Under the pieces are notes generated by a model. It worked only from the letters and a program-made list of their open reading frames with translations. It did no database searches and was not told the origin of the DNA. 64,000 nucleotides of DNA, from contig NZ_JACCAE010000001.1 in the NCBI RefSeq assembly GCF_013409205.1, positions 1,240,001-1,304,000 on the forward strand, in the 5' to 3' direction. Positions 32,939 through 41,986 of this stretch are shown piece by piece (position 1 is the first letter of the stretch; every line of letters starts with the position of its first letter). This DNA comes from Janibacter cremeus. Its GTDB lineage: Bacteria > Actinomycetota > Actinomycetes > Actinomycetales > Dermatophilaceae. The position numbers and the translations under genes were made by a program.

Positions 32939-34216
32939 ATGTCCGTCAAGCGTCGTCGGGGAGGACGGCGGCTGCCACGCCCATCACGGTGGCTGCCGAG
33001 CCTTCCCGCACCCCGCGAAGAGGCGCCGATCGTCATCCGGACGGCGCCAGAGTCCTCGGATGGCGTCACCGCCCTCCCCCCGACGGTGCGGGCCCTGTCG
33101 GAGTGGGCATGGCGCTCGCTGGTCATCGCGGTCGCCCTCGTCGCGTTGCTCAAACTCGCCACGATCCTGGCCCAGGTCGTCATCCCGGTCGTCGTCGCGC
33201 TGCTGCTCGCTGCCCTGCTCGAGCCACTCTTCCGCCGCCTGCGCGTCGTCATGCCCAAGGGTGTGGCGGCCCTGATCACCGTGATCGGGACGTTGGCGGC
33301 CATCGTCGCTCTCTTCAGCTACGTGGGCAACCAGTTCGCCACCCAGCTCGGCGACATCGTCGACCAGGTCACCAAGGGCCTGGCCCAATCACGGCACTGG
33401 GTCGAGAGCACGCTCGGACTCAGCGAAGCGCAGCTGACCGGGTGGTTCGCCGACCAGTGGGCCACGATCTCCCGGGGCGACCGCCTGTCCGACATGGCCA
33501 CCCAGGCCGGCTCCGCGCTGGGCCAGGGGCTCACCGGATTCCTGCTGGCGATGTTCACCCTGTTCTTCTTCCTCTACGACGGTCCCGGCATCTGGGTCTG
33601 GGTCGTTCGGCTCTTTCCGCGCGGAGCCAGGGCAAAGGTCCTGTCCTCCGGGGCGATCGCGTGGCGCCAGCTGCAGGCATTCACGCGGGCCACAGTCCTG
33701 GTTGCGGGCGTCGACGCGATCGGCATCGGACTCGGCGCCCTGGCCCTCGGCGTCCCCTTCGCCTCGGGTATCGCCCTACTCGTCTTCATCGGCTCGTTCG
33801 TGCCGATCGTCGGAGCACTGGTCTCCGGATTCATCGCCGTCCTGCTCGCCTTCGTCGCCAAGGGACCGATCACCGCTGTACTCATGCTCGGCGTCGTCAT
33901 CGCCGTGCAGCAGATCGAGCAGCAGCTGCTCCAGCCCTTGCTCCTGGGGCGTGCCGTCCGGGTCCACCCGCTCGCGGTGATCCTCGGTATCACCACCGGC
34001 ATCATTCTCGGTGGCGTCATCGGCGCGCTGATCGCCGTCCCCACGGTGGCAGTCCTCAATGCCGTCGGCCACAACCTCCTCGACCCGACACCCGAGGACG
34101 TGGACGGACCGGAAGAACTGACGACCGATGAGGAGCAGAAGGAGATCCACGAGGACGTCGCTCGCGCGCAGGAGCGCTCCGACCTCGACCCGGGGGACCC
34201 GATCTACCCGACCTGA
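32939..34216 (+). CDS. AI-2E family membrane transporter
   Basis: The 425-residue protein has about eight membrane segments in the AI-2E (PerM-like) pattern: paired helices after residue 60, a central polar region (SRHWVESTLGLSEAQLTGWF), then GSFVPIVGALVSGFIAVLLAF and QQIEQQLLQPLLLGRAVRVHPLAVI, the family signature. Some members export autoinducer-2 or exchange ions; substrate here is unknown. The charged C-terminal tail (residues 375-425) is cytoplasmic. AGGAG precedes ATG 32939. Confidence 0.9.
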   Translation: MSVKRRRGGRRLPRPSRWLPSLPAPREEAPIVIRTAPESSDGVTALPPTVRALSEWAWRSLVIAVALVALLKLATILAQVVIPVVVALLLAALLEPLFRRLRVVMPKGVAALITVIGTLAAIVALFSYVGNQFATQLGDIVDQVTKGLAQSRHWVESTLGLSEAQLTGWFADQWATISRGDRLSDMATQAGSALGQGLTGFLLAMFTLFFFLYDGPGIWVWVVRLFPRGARAKVLSSGAIAWRQLQAFTRATVLVAGVDAIGIGLGALALGVPFASGIALLVFIGSFVPIVGALVSGFIAVLLAFVAKGPITAVLMLGVVIAVQQIEQQLLQPLLLGRAVRVHPLAVILGITTGIILGGVIGALIAVPTVAVLNAVGHNLLDPTPEDVDGPEELTTDEEQKEIHEDVARAQERSDLDPGDPIYPT

Positions 34217-34346
34217 CCCCAGAGGCCGGGACAGACCCATGGTGTGTCGCGCTGCAGTTCACGCCAAGTGGGCCCAGACACCGCATGGCCTCGTCGGGAA
34301 GAGGGCGAACTGCCGCGCGACACGCGCCGACAAGGGGCGAAGGGGC

Positions 34347-35201
34347 TCAGGCCCAGCCGGCGATGGCCGGCAGGTCCTCGTCCTCGACCTCGATGACCTG
34401 CGGGACGTCACCAGCGGGCGCCGGGGCCGGGGTGGCCGGCATGGGGGCAGGTGCGGGACGCTCCGCCTTGGCCTTCATCGTGTACATCGGACGCGGCACG
34501 GGCGTCGGCTGCCAGGTACCCGGCTCCGGCTCGGCGACCGGCGTCTGGGCGACCGGCTCGATGACCTCGTCGGCCACCGGAGCCTGCTCCTCGACGACGT
34601 CGTAGACGCGGGTGCTGCGCGCGGCAGGCCGGGCCGCAGCAGGAGCGGTGGCACGGGAGGCCTCAGCGCGAGCTGCGGTGCGAGCAGGCGCAACCGGGCG
34701 CTCGGCTCGCGGCGCGGCCGCACGGCGACGCTCCACGCGCACCCGACGGGCGGCGGAGCGCTCGGCGACGACCGCCTGCCGCAGCCACGCGAAGGCGACG
34801 ACGACGCCGACCACCGGCACGGCAACCGTCCACCAAGGCAGGGGGCCGAAGGCTGCGACGAGCGCGACCACCGGAAGTAGCACGATCATCCCCAGCAGCG
34901 CCAGCCCACGCAGTCGACGTGGCACATCGACAACCTTCTCGACCCGAGCGGGCGTGGCCTCGGCATGCTTGACGGTGACCTCCGGACGAGCGGCCCGGGT
35001 CGGCGCGACGGAGTAGGAGCGTGGCGTCGGCTCGGCGACCCCGCGCCCCATGCGGTGGTCGTCCAGGACCCGCATGGCCGCGGAGAACCGGTCGACCGAC
35101 CGGACGGTGGAGAGGTGGTCGCGGCGCTTGATCCAGTACTGGAGCAGATAGACAGCCCAGATCGCGACGACGAGCACGAAGATGAGGCTGCTTGGCTGCA
35201 C
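34347..35201 (-). CDS. SepX/GlpR-like divisome-associated membrane protein
   Basis: The 284-residue protein has an N-terminal membrane helix (residues 4-22), a conserved segment (KRRDHLSTVRSVDRFSAAMRVL), two central hydrophobic segments (about 100-140), then a long Ala/Arg/Pro-rich disordered tail. This architecture and its place beside an acetyltransferase and UDPGP-type gene match the actinobacterial SepX/GlpR protein, which acts with FtsZ-ring and polar-growth factors. Its usual partner gene glp (MoeA-like) is not found beside it here. Confidence 0.75.
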   Translation of the reverse strand: MQPSSLIFVLVVAIWAVYLLQYWIKRRDHLSTVRSVDRFSAAMRVLDDHRMGRGVAEPTPRSYSVAPTRAARPEVTVKHAEATPARVEKVVDVPRRLRGLALLGMIVLLPVVALVAAFGPLPWWTVAVPVVGVVVAFAWLRQAVVAERSAARRVRVERRRAAAPRAERPVAPARTAARAEASRATAPAAARPAARSTRVYDVVEEQAPVADEVIEPVAQTPVAEPEPGTWQPTPVPRPMYTMKAKAERPAPAPMPATPAPAPAGDVPQVIEVEDEDLPAIAGWA

Positions 35202-35242
35202 GAGGACAACGCTAGGCAGGAAGTCGCGCAGTGTGGCGCAGG

Positions 35243-35911
35243 CTACTCGGTGTGTCGCGCTTGTGACTGCTGATATTGGTGTGACAGACGTGCCGTCAGC
35301 CCTGCGACACCGACTTCCTCCGCCACGACGGCGAAGGAGCGGTGGTCGCGCCAGCTGCCCCCGATGTGCAGGTAGGCCCGTTTGGTCCCCTCCTCACGCA
35401 TGCGCAGCTTGGCCACGACGGCCAGGCTGGCGGCGTTCTCGGGGACGATCTCGATCTGGATCCGGTGCAGCGCTCGCCCCTTCGGGTCCATCAGGTGGTC
35501 GCCGAGCATCGCGACCGCGGTCGGTGCGATCCAGCGTCCCGCGACCTCCCGCCCGATCCAGTACCCGATGCTGCCCGAGCGCAGAGCTCCCTCGACGATG
35601 CTGCTGGCGGCGACCATCCCGACGATCTCGTCCTCGACGACGATCACCAGGCTCAGCCCGCTCCCCTCCTTGGCCTCCCGCGCCAGTGCCCGCACGTAGC
35701 CGGGGAAGTCACGCCCGAGATCCCGGCGCGGCCGACCACCCGGCGGGGTCGTCGGGTCCCACGGCGCCAACCAGGTGGCATTGCGCGAGCGCAGGTCGAT
35801 GAAGTCGCGGCGATCCCCCCTTCGCAAGGGGCGCAGGGTCACCGACTCCCCCTGGGGAGTGGTCCCGGTGAGAACGACAGTCCGGTCACTCGGACGGGTC
35901 ACGCGGGACAT
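35243..35911 (-). CDS. GNAT family N-acetyltransferase (RimJ-like)
   Basis: The 222-residue enzyme has a RimJ/RimL-type GNAT fold: VTLRPLRRGDRRDFIDLR near residue 24, GSIGYWIGREVAGRWIAPTAVAML with the acetyl-CoA-binding region, and HRIQIEIVPENAASLAVVAKL. It may acetylate a protein N terminus or small amine. The gene overlaps the upstream UDPGP gene by 13 bp, so the two are probably co-transcribed. Confidence 0.88.
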   Translation of the reverse strand: MSRVTRPSDRTVVLTGTTPQGESVTLRPLRRGDRRDFIDLRSRNATWLAPWDPTTPPGGRPRRDLGRDFPGYVRALAREAKEGSGLSLVIVVEDEIVGMVAASSIVEGALRSGSIGYWIGREVAGRWIAPTAVAMLGDHLMDPKGRALHRIQIEIVPENAASLAVVAKLRMREEGTKRAYLHIGGSWRDHRSFAVVAEEVGVAGLTARLSHQYQQSQARHTE

Positions 35912-37308
35912 TCAGCGGACAGTACCGCCCGGCCGGTCAGGCGGGTGCCGTCCTCGACGCGCGCTGGCTCGGCCGCCACGACCTCGACGTCGCCGACTGC
36001 CGTGACGTCCGCGCCGAAGGTCACGTCCCCCTCGACACCGAAGGAGGTGCACTCCCGCAGCGAGGGCGGGCCGTGCGGGAAACGCTCGTCGAAGTCGGCG
36101 ACGAACTTGTAGCTGCCATCCAGGGAGACCCTAGGTTCCGCGTGCTCGATCCGGGAGACGATCCGTGACTGCTCATCGAGCTCGAAGACGTCGGAGCGCA
36201 GGAGCAGTAGCTCGTTGGTCGTCTTCACCGGACGGAACCGGGTGCGCGGCACCCGCAGCGCGACGCTCCCCTCGAAGGCCTCGACGGCGGTCCCCATCGC
36301 CGACTCGACCTGGATGACCTCGGGGCTGTCCGGGCGCCTGGGGTCGACGGTCTTGCGGTTGACGATGATCGGCAGCCCGAGCACGCCGTCGCGCTGGCGC
36401 ATCAGCTCGTCGAGCTCGTCCAACCCCACCCACAGGTTGTTGGTGTTGAACCACCCGTGGCGGCCGGTGTCCTGGAACAGGTCCTGCTCGTCGTCGGCCA
36501 CCATCGCCGACTCGCGCAGGATGATCCGCCCGTCGCTCCTGCGCACGGCGACGTGCCCGCCCTTGCGGTCGTTGAGGGTGCGCTCGGCGACCTCGGCGGC
36601 GAAGGGGATGCCCTCCGCGAGCAGCCAGGCCGCGATGTCGGGGTCGCAGGTGGCGCCCAGGTTGTCGGCGTTGGAGATGAAGGCGTACCGGTACCCGGCC
36701 CCGCGCATCTGCTGCAGCAGCCCGGAAGCGGCGAGCGAGACGTAGACGTCGCCGTGGCCGGGCGGGCACCACTCCAGCCCCGGGTCCTGCGGCCAGGACA
36801 CCGGCTCGAGGGTCTCGGCGTCGAGCTTGGGCTCCATGCTCTGCAGGAAGTCCAGGGGCAGGTCCTGCTGCGCCAGCTGCGGGTAGCACTCGAGGACGGC
36901 CAGCGACTCCTCACGGGTGCGAGGGGTGTTCATCAGCACCAGCGGCGGACGGGAGCCGTAGCGCTCCTCGAGGCCGACCAGCTGGGAGGCGATGATGTCG
37001 AGGAAGGTCAGTCCGTCGCGGGCGACGAGCGCGGACTTCGGCCCGCTCATCCCCATGCTCGTGCCGAGGCCACCGTTGAGCTTGACCACGGCGACCTTCG
37101 CCAGGGCCGCACGGCGCTCGTCGTCGTCGACCTCGATGGCGGCGAGCTCCGGCACGTCGACGAGCGGCTCGATCGTCGACTCGGGGATGGTGCCCTGGGC
37201 GCCGTCGGCCAGCTGCTGCCAGTAGTCCTCGAAGACCGCGATCGCCCGAGCATCGATCCCACGCTCGCTCATCCGGCGAACGGCCTCGTCACGTCCCTCG
37301 ACTCGCAT
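35899..37308 (-). CDS. UTP--glucose-1-phosphate uridylyltransferase, UDPGP type
   Basis: The enzyme makes UDP-glucose from UTP and glucose-1-phosphate for cell-envelope sugars. The 469-residue protein belongs to the eukaryote-like UDPGP family rather than bacterial GalU: KLNGGLGTSMGMSGPKSALV near residues 73-92, LMNTPRTREES, WCPPGHGDVY and FISNADNLGATCDP. It is the first gene of the minus-strand UDPGP-GNAT pair and is divergent from the 5-FCL gene with only 22 bp between starts. Confidence 0.92.
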   Translation of the reverse strand: MRVEGRDEAVRRMSERGIDARAIAVFEDYWQQLADGAQGTIPESTIEPLVDVPELAAIEVDDDERRAALAKVAVVKLNGGLGTSMGMSGPKSALVARDGLTFLDIIASQLVGLEERYGSRPPLVLMNTPRTREESLAVLECYPQLAQQDLPLDFLQSMEPKLDAETLEPVSWPQDPGLEWCPPGHGDVYVSLAASGLLQQMRGAGYRYAFISNADNLGATCDPDIAAWLLAEGIPFAAEVAERTLNDRKGGHVAVRRSDGRIILRESAMVADDEQDLFQDTGRHGWFNTNNLWVGLDELDELMRQRDGVLGLPIIVNRKTVDPRRPDSPEVIQVESAMGTAVEAFEGSVALRVPRTRFRPVKTTNELLLLRSDVFELDEQSRIVSRIEHAEPRVSLDGSYKFVADFDERFPHGPPSLRECTSFGVEGDVTFGADVTAVGDVEVVAAEPARVEDGTRLTGRAVLSAECPA

Positions 37309-37330
37309 GGCGCCACCCTACGATGCAGAC

Positions 37331-37903
37331 ATGGACCTCGCCGGGCAGACGAAGGGGGAGACCCGCCGCCGCCTGCGGGCGCACCGGCGTCACCTGGCCG
37401 CCTCCCGCGACCTCGGTGCCGACGCCGAGGCGATCGCCGACGCCATCGTCGGGGCGACGCCTCGGGGCGGCACCAGTAGCCCGGGCACCGTCCTGTCCTA
37501 CGAGTCGCTCCCCCACGAGCCCCCGACGACGGCCCTGAACGCGTGCCTGCAGGCTGCCGGCCACCGCGTACTCGTACCGACCACGCTGCCGGACCGGCGG
37601 CTGGAGTGGTGCGATCTGAGCGACCCGGAGCGGTCCCCGCTGGGCATCGACGCCCCGGCAGCCGCCGACGTCGCCGTCATCCCGGCGCTGGCCGTCGACA
37701 CCACCGGCACACGGCTGGGGCAGGGCGGCGGCTGCTACGACCGGGTGCTGCCGATGCTCCCGGCCGGCACGCCGGTGCTCGTCCTGCTCCACCCCGGCGA
37801 GCACACGAGCGCGTCGCTCCCGAGGGACCCGCACGACGTCGCAGTGACCACCGTCGTCACCGCCGCCGGGGTCACCGAGGCGGGGACCCCCCTTCGTCCC
37901 TGA
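37331..37903 (+). CDS. 5-formyltetrahydrofolate cyclo-ligase family protein
   Basis: The enzyme converts 5-formyl-THF to 5,10-methenyl-THF using ATP. The 190-residue protein has the N-terminal TKGETRRRLRAHRR, middle ERSPLGI and the C-terminal signature RLGQGGGCYDRVLP. ATG 37331 is preferred over GTG 37307. Divergence from the UDPGP gene is a widespread actinobacterial arrangement. Confidence 0.92.
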   Translation: MDLAGQTKGETRRRLRAHRRHLAASRDLGADAEAIADAIVGATPRGGTSSPGTVLSYESLPHEPPTTALNACLQAAGHRVLVPTTLPDRRLEWCDLSDPERSPLGIDAPAAADVAVIPALAVDTTGTRLGQGGGCYDRVLPMLPAGTPVLVLLHPGEHTSASLPRDPHDVAVTTVVTAAGVTEAGTPLRP

Positions 37904-37906
37904 GCG

Positions 37907-40507
37907 TCAGTCCGTCCCCGGCGCGAGCGTCAGGGTGTCCTCGGTCGACTCGACGACGGCCTCCCGGCTGGCCGGCCACGCGAAGGTGCGCCCCTCGAGC
38001 CAGTCGTCGATCTGGTCGTCGTAGTGGCTGCTGAAGGGGTGGCCGGAGTTGCCGGTCTGGTTCACCCAGCGCGAGTTGTCGAGGTCACCGAGGTCGACGA
38101 TCATCCGCATCGACGGGGCTGCCGTGACCGCGAAGCCCTCGGAGGCGTCCCACGAGGTCGCGTTGACCGTCGACGAGCTGCCCCCGACGGGGTAGGGCCC
38201 TGCGTTGACCAGCGAGCGGACCGGGCCGGGGATGCCCTCGCCGCCGAGGACCTGGTGGGCGAAGGTGACGCCGTGGAGCCGCCCCCAATCCCAGCCCTCG
38301 GGGTTCTTGCCCATCGAGCGGGTCAGCTCCAGACGGGCGTCGACGAGCGCCTGACGCAGCACCTCGTCCCGGCTTTCGATGACGCCGGGAGTCGTGCGGT
38401 TGTCCCACCACGGGCTCGTCGGGTTCTCCAGCAGCCCCTCGATCGCCATCCAGTACTGCGAGCTGCCGGCCGCCTGCAGGTCCGCGGGCAGGTCGTCGTT
38501 GAAGGTGACCTCGACGATCTGACGCCACACCGAGTTGAAGTACGCGGCGGCTGCGGCGTTGTGGTCACCCTCGCCGTGCTGGCTCTGGTCCCACGCGCGC
38601 AGCAGGTCCTGCCCGTCGCGGGTGAAGTCGTCGACCTCGATCTCCAGCAGGGCCGGAACGAGCGTGTCGGCGAGCCCGTTGTGGGTGTCGAGCTGGATGC
38701 GGGCCATCTTCTTCGGCGAGACCTTCTCCTCGCTGGTGAGCAGGTCGCCGATGCGTTGGGAGCGGTAGCCGTAGTCCCACTCGGTGGTGAGGAAGGGCTT
38801 GCCGCTGGCCGTGACCTGCTGGTTGGCGGTGACGATGTAACCGTCGTCCGGGTTCAGCGCCCACGGCAGGTCCTCGAAGGGGACGTACCCGTCCCAGTCG
38901 TAGTCGGAGTTCCAGCCCGGGGCCGGCAACCAGCCCGGTGGGTTGGTCCCCAGACCCTTGCGGATGGGCACCTGCCCCGGCGCCTGGTAGCCGATGTTGC
39001 CCTCGGTGTCGGCGTAGACGAGGTTCTGGCTCGGGACGGCGAAGTCCTTCGCAGCGGCACGGAACTGCTCGAAGTCCGTGGCGGCGTTCAGCCCCAGGAT
39101 CGCGTCGGCGGTGTTGCTCGGGGTCAGCGCCGTCCACGCGAGGGAGACGGCGTAGCTGCTCGTGGCCCGGCCCTTGACCTCGACGTCCTGCCCGGCGGCC
39201 GCGGCGGCGGGGACGACATCGGACAGGATCGGTCCGTGGCCGGTGGACCGGACGGTGATCTCCTCGTCCGTCCCGCCGGCGACCTTGATCGTCTCGGTGT
39301 GGGTCTCCAGCGGCTCCAGATGACCGTCGCGCAGGTAGCGATCGTCGCTGATCTCCTCGAGGTAGAAGTCGGTGACGTCCGGGCCGAGGTTGGTGAAGCC
39401 CCACGCGATGGACTGGTTGTGACCGATCACGACCCCGGGGATCCCGGCGAAGGTGTACCCGGAGACGTCGATCGGGCACTCATCGGTGACCTCCCGGCAG
39501 TGCAGGCCCATCTGGTACCAGATCCCCGGCATGCTCACCCCGAGGTGTGGGTCGTTGGCGAGCAGCGGCTTGCCGGTCGTGGAGCGCTCCCCGCTGACCA
39601 CCCAGGAGTTGGAGCCGACCCCCTGGCCCTTGCCCAGCAGGGCGGGGATGCTCTCGATCGCCCTCGCGGTGTCGGTCAAAGCCGAGCGGACCCGGGGCGT
39701 CGTGGCCGGCCGTTCAGGCGCCGACAGGGAGGATGACGAAGGGGGTGTCGCCCCCTTCGCGCCCGGGCGCCACTCCTTGCCGGAGAGGATCGGCGCGTGG
39801 CGGTCGGTCGGGTACTTCGGGTAGAGATCCTCGATCATCGACGTGGCGACCTTGCCATCGAGGGCCGCGCGGGTGAGCTCACCGGTGTAGTCGCCCCGCA
39901 GGTCCCAGGCCATCGCCTTCAGCCAGGCAAGGGAGTCGACGGGCGTCCAGTCCTCGACCCGGTACTTCGGCAGGGACATGCCCAGGATCGTGTACTCCAG
40001 CGCCATGGCAGAGGTCGAGCCCTTGTCGTCCAGCCAGGCGTTGACGCCGTCGGCGAAGGAACCAAGGGCCCGCCGGGTGTCCGGGTCCAGCATCGCCAGC
40101 TCCTGCTCGGCGACCCGGCGCCACCCCATGGTGCGGATGACTTTGTCGGTCTCGACGCCGGGCTCGCCGACGAGCTCGGCCAGACGACCGGCGGTGATGT
40201 GGCGACGCAGGTCCATCTCGAAAAAGCGATCCTGCGCCTGCACGTATCCCTGCGCGCGCATGAGGTCGCCCATGGTGTCGGCGTAGACGTGGGGCACGCC
40301 CCGCTCGTCACGCAGCACCTCGACCTCGCCGTCGAGGCCCGGGACCTCGATGGTCCCGCTCGTCTGCGGGAGCGGACGTCGCCCCTGACCGATGACGACG
40401 ACCGTGAGCACGACGGCCACGACGACCATGAGGGCGAGGAGCCCGATCAGAGTTCGCCGGAGCCTGCGGACGGTGGTCGTGGTCACGGTGCGAGCGTATG
40501 CCAGCAC
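37907..40507 (-). CDS. Penicillin acylase family (Ntn-hydrolase) protein
   Basis: The 866-residue precursor has one N-terminal membrane helix (about 20-40), an alpha-chain region, a linker of about 30 residues rich in Ser/Pro, and a beta chain beginning at the nucleophile Ser in GVGSNSWVVSGERS. Autocleavage at that Ser is expected. Family members hydrolyse amides such as N-acyl homoserine lactones or beta-lactam side chains; substrate is unknown. GTG 40507 is listed; GTG 40486 (before TTTTVRRLRR) is an equally good start. Likely membrane-anchored outside the cell. Confidence 0.9.
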   Translation of the reverse strand: MLAYARTVTTTTVRRLRRTLIGLLALMVVVAVVLTVVVIGQGRRPLPQTSGTIEVPGLDGEVEVLRDERGVPHVYADTMGDLMRAQGYVQAQDRFFEMDLRRHITAGRLAELVGEPGVETDKVIRTMGWRRVAEQELAMLDPDTRRALGSFADGVNAWLDDKGSTSAMALEYTILGMSLPKYRVEDWTPVDSLAWLKAMAWDLRGDYTGELTRAALDGKVATSMIEDLYPKYPTDRHAPILSGKEWRPGAKGATPPSSSSLSAPERPATTPRVRSALTDTARAIESIPALLGKGQGVGSNSWVVSGERSTTGKPLLANDPHLGVSMPGIWYQMGLHCREVTDECPIDVSGYTFAGIPGVVIGHNQSIAWGFTNLGPDVTDFYLEEISDDRYLRDGHLEPLETHTETIKVAGGTDEEITVRSTGHGPILSDVVPAAAAAGQDVEVKGRATSSYAVSLAWTALTPSNTADAILGLNAATDFEQFRAAAKDFAVPSQNLVYADTEGNIGYQAPGQVPIRKGLGTNPPGWLPAPGWNSDYDWDGYVPFEDLPWALNPDDGYIVTANQQVTASGKPFLTTEWDYGYRSQRIGDLLTSEEKVSPKKMARIQLDTHNGLADTLVPALLEIEVDDFTRDGQDLLRAWDQSQHGEGDHNAAAAAYFNSVWRQIVEVTFNDDLPADLQAAGSSQYWMAIEGLLENPTSPWWDNRTTPGVIESRDEVLRQALVDARLELTRSMGKNPEGWDWGRLHGVTFAHQVLGGEGIPGPVRSLVNAGPYPVGGSSSTVNATSWDASEGFAVTAAPSMRMIVDLGDLDNSRWVNQTGNSGHPFSSHYDDQIDDWLEGRTFAWPASREAVVESTEDTLTLAPGTD

Positions 40508-40512
40508 CAGCC

Positions 40513-40518
40513 TATAAT
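40513..40518 (+). promoter_or_regulatory. Consensus -10 of fmdB-like gene, near-leaderless
   Basis: A perfect TATAAT at 40513-40518 lies 9 bp before ATG 40528, so transcription would start at about 40525 and leave a leader of about 3 nt. No ribosome binding site fits between. There is no clear -35. Confidence 0.6.
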
Positions 40519-40527
40519 CGTCCTGAA

Positions 40528-40878
40528 ATGCCTACTTATGCCTACGCCTGCACCGAGTGCGGCCACCAGTTCGATGTCGTGCAGTCCTTCAGCGAGGACT
40601 CGCTGACCACCTGCCCAGAGTGCTCTGGCCGCCTGCGCAAGCAGTTCAACGCGGTCGGGGTGGTCTTCAAGGGCGGTGGCTTCTACAAGACCGACTCGCG
40701 GTCGGGCTCGGAGTCCTCCGCCTCCTCGAAGGACAACAGCAGCACGTCGAGCGACTCGGCCAGCGCCTCCTCGACGTCGTCGAGCGACTCGTCGGGTTCG
40801 TCCGCGCCGTCGTCGTCGTCGAACGGTAGCTCGTCCACAAGCCCCACCACGTCGAGCGCCTCCTCCACCGCAGACTGA
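40528..40878 (+). CDS. FmdB-type zinc ribbon protein with Ser-rich tail
   Basis: The 116-residue protein has a zinc ribbon with Cys8, Cys11, Cys29 and Cys32 (YACTECGH ... TTCPECSG), then a conserved GGGFYKTDSRSGS and a long serine-rich low-complexity tail. FmdB-family proteins are putative regulators, with no assured function. The gene neighbourhood with SAF-like and mscL genes is common in actinobacteria. Confidence 0.88.
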   Translation: MPTYAYACTECGHQFDVVQSFSEDSLTTCPECSGRLRKQFNAVGVVFKGGGFYKTDSRSGSESSASSKDNSSTSSDSASASSTSSSDSSGSSAPSSSSNGSSSTSPTTSSASSTAD

Positions 40879-40920
40879 CGCCCCCGCCCGGTTGCCCGCG
40901 ACGCTCCTAGCGTCGTCGTC

Positions 40921-41352
40921 ATGGCCACCTCGCGTCTCGCCGCCCACCTGCCCTCCCTCTTCGGGACGTCCCGGCGCGCGGTCTGGCGACTCTCACTCGT
41001 GCGTCGCAGCCTGGCCGCCGTCGCTCTCCTGCTCGCGCTGCAGCTGACCCTCGGCGCTGCCCGGCCTCCCGAGACGTCCCGGGAACCGGCCACCGCGAGC
41101 GGCCCGGCGCTGACCCTGCCCCTGGCGGCACCGGCGGGCCACCTCGAGCCGGGCGATGCCGCCGAGGTCTACCTGCCCGGCCGTGCCGACCCCGTGGTCA
41201 CCGGGGCGAGAGTGCTCGCCACCCCGGTCACCTCCGGTGCCGTCCCGACGGTGGAGGTGACCCTGGCGGCGCGCGATGTCGGACAGCTGGTGCAGCAGAT
41301 GGCAGCCGACGTCGGCGGACGCACGGGTTTCGTCGTCGTCCGGGACGGGTGA
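40921..41352 (+). CDS. SAF-domain-like exported protein (RcpC/CpaB-like)
   Basis: The 143-residue protein has an N-terminal hydrophobic helix (about residues 29-46) and a beta-rich domain: LTLPLAAPAGHLEPGDAAEVYL followed by VTGARVLATPV, the pattern of SAF domains that in CpaB/FlgA-like proteins act near the cell surface. It is shorter than a true CpaB, so the role is uncertain. The fmdB-SAF-mscL order supports it being a real gene. Confidence 0.72.
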   Translation: MATSRLAAHLPSLFGTSRRAVWRLSLVRRSLAAVALLLALQLTLGAARPPETSREPATASGPALTLPLAAPAGHLEPGDAAEVYLPGRADPVVTGARVLATPVTSGAVPTVEVTLAARDVGQLVQQMAADVGGRTGFVVVRDG

Positions 41353-41403
41353 GTGCAAGGACACGGCCGGATCAGCAGGCGGGAGCGACGACTCTGCGTC
41401 AGA

Positions 41404-41419
41404 ATCAACCAAGGTTGAT
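41404..41419. promoter_or_regulatory. Operator-like palindrome upstream of mscL
   Basis: ATCAACCAAGGTTGAT is a perfect 16-bp inverted repeat (7-bp arms around AA), in a locally AT-richer stretch 45 bp before the mscL ATG. It looks like a repressor site; the regulator is unknown. Confidence 0.45.
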
Positions 41420-41464
41420 CATTCGATCACAACCCATCACCCACCACCTGCGGAGGAAACGCCC

Positions 41465-41827
41465 ATGAAGGGTTTCAAGGAGTTCCTGCTCCGCGGCAAT
41501 CTCGTCGAGATCGCCGTCGGTCTGGTCATCGCCACCTCGTTCGCGACCGTCGTCGCGGCCTTCACCAAGCTGCTGCTCGCCGTCATCGCGAAGGTCATCG
41601 GCGCCAACCCCAACTTCGATGACTTCCGGCCCGCTGGGCTCCCCGTCGGTGAGTTCGTCACGGCCTGCGTGGCATTCCTCATCCTCGCCGCCGTCGTGTA
41701 CTTCGGTGTCATCAAGCCCTACACCCACCTGCGCGAGCGCTTCACCACGGAGGAGGAGGAAGTGGTCGACGAGCACATCGAGCTTCTCAAGGAGATCCGC
41801 GACTCGCTCAAGGCCGACGGCGCCTGA
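41465..41827 (+). CDS. mscL: Large-conductance mechanosensitive channel MscL
   Basis: MscL opens under membrane tension to release solutes on osmotic downshock. The 120-residue subunit has the N-terminal amphipathic FKEFLLRGNLVEIAVGLVIA leading into TM1 with its gate, a periplasmic loop, TM2 (ACVAFLILAAVVYFGVIKP) and a C-terminal acidic helix bundle (TTEEEEVVDEHIELLKEIRD). GGAGG precedes ATG 41465. Confidence 0.96.
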   Translation: MKGFKEFLLRGNLVEIAVGLVIATSFATVVAAFTKLLLAVIAKVIGANPNFDDFRPAGLPVGEFVTACVAFLILAAVVYFGVIKPYTHLRERFTTEEEEVVDEHIELLKEIRDSLKADGA

Positions 41828-41937
41828 GCCACCACCTTCTCGCACAGTCGCCTCCGCCACAGGACGCGGCCCTTGGGCCTTCGCAAGCTCAGGCCCTGAG
41901 TCGGGCCACATCCTGCGCCAGAGGCACCACGCCGGAC

Positions 41938-41975
41938 CGAAGGGGTCGGTCACCGTTCGGTGACCGACCCCTTCG
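41938..41975. terminator. Bidirectional terminator between mscL and lrp-like genes
   Basis: The 16-bp arms CGAAGGGGTCGGTCAC and GTGACCGACCCCTTCG enclose a 6-nt loop. The hairpin lies between convergent mscL and the Lrp-type gene and ends 11 bp before the latter's stop. The outer arms contain a near copy of the over-represented CGAAGGGG word. Confidence 0.8.
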
Positions 41976-41986
41976 CCTTGTCCACG

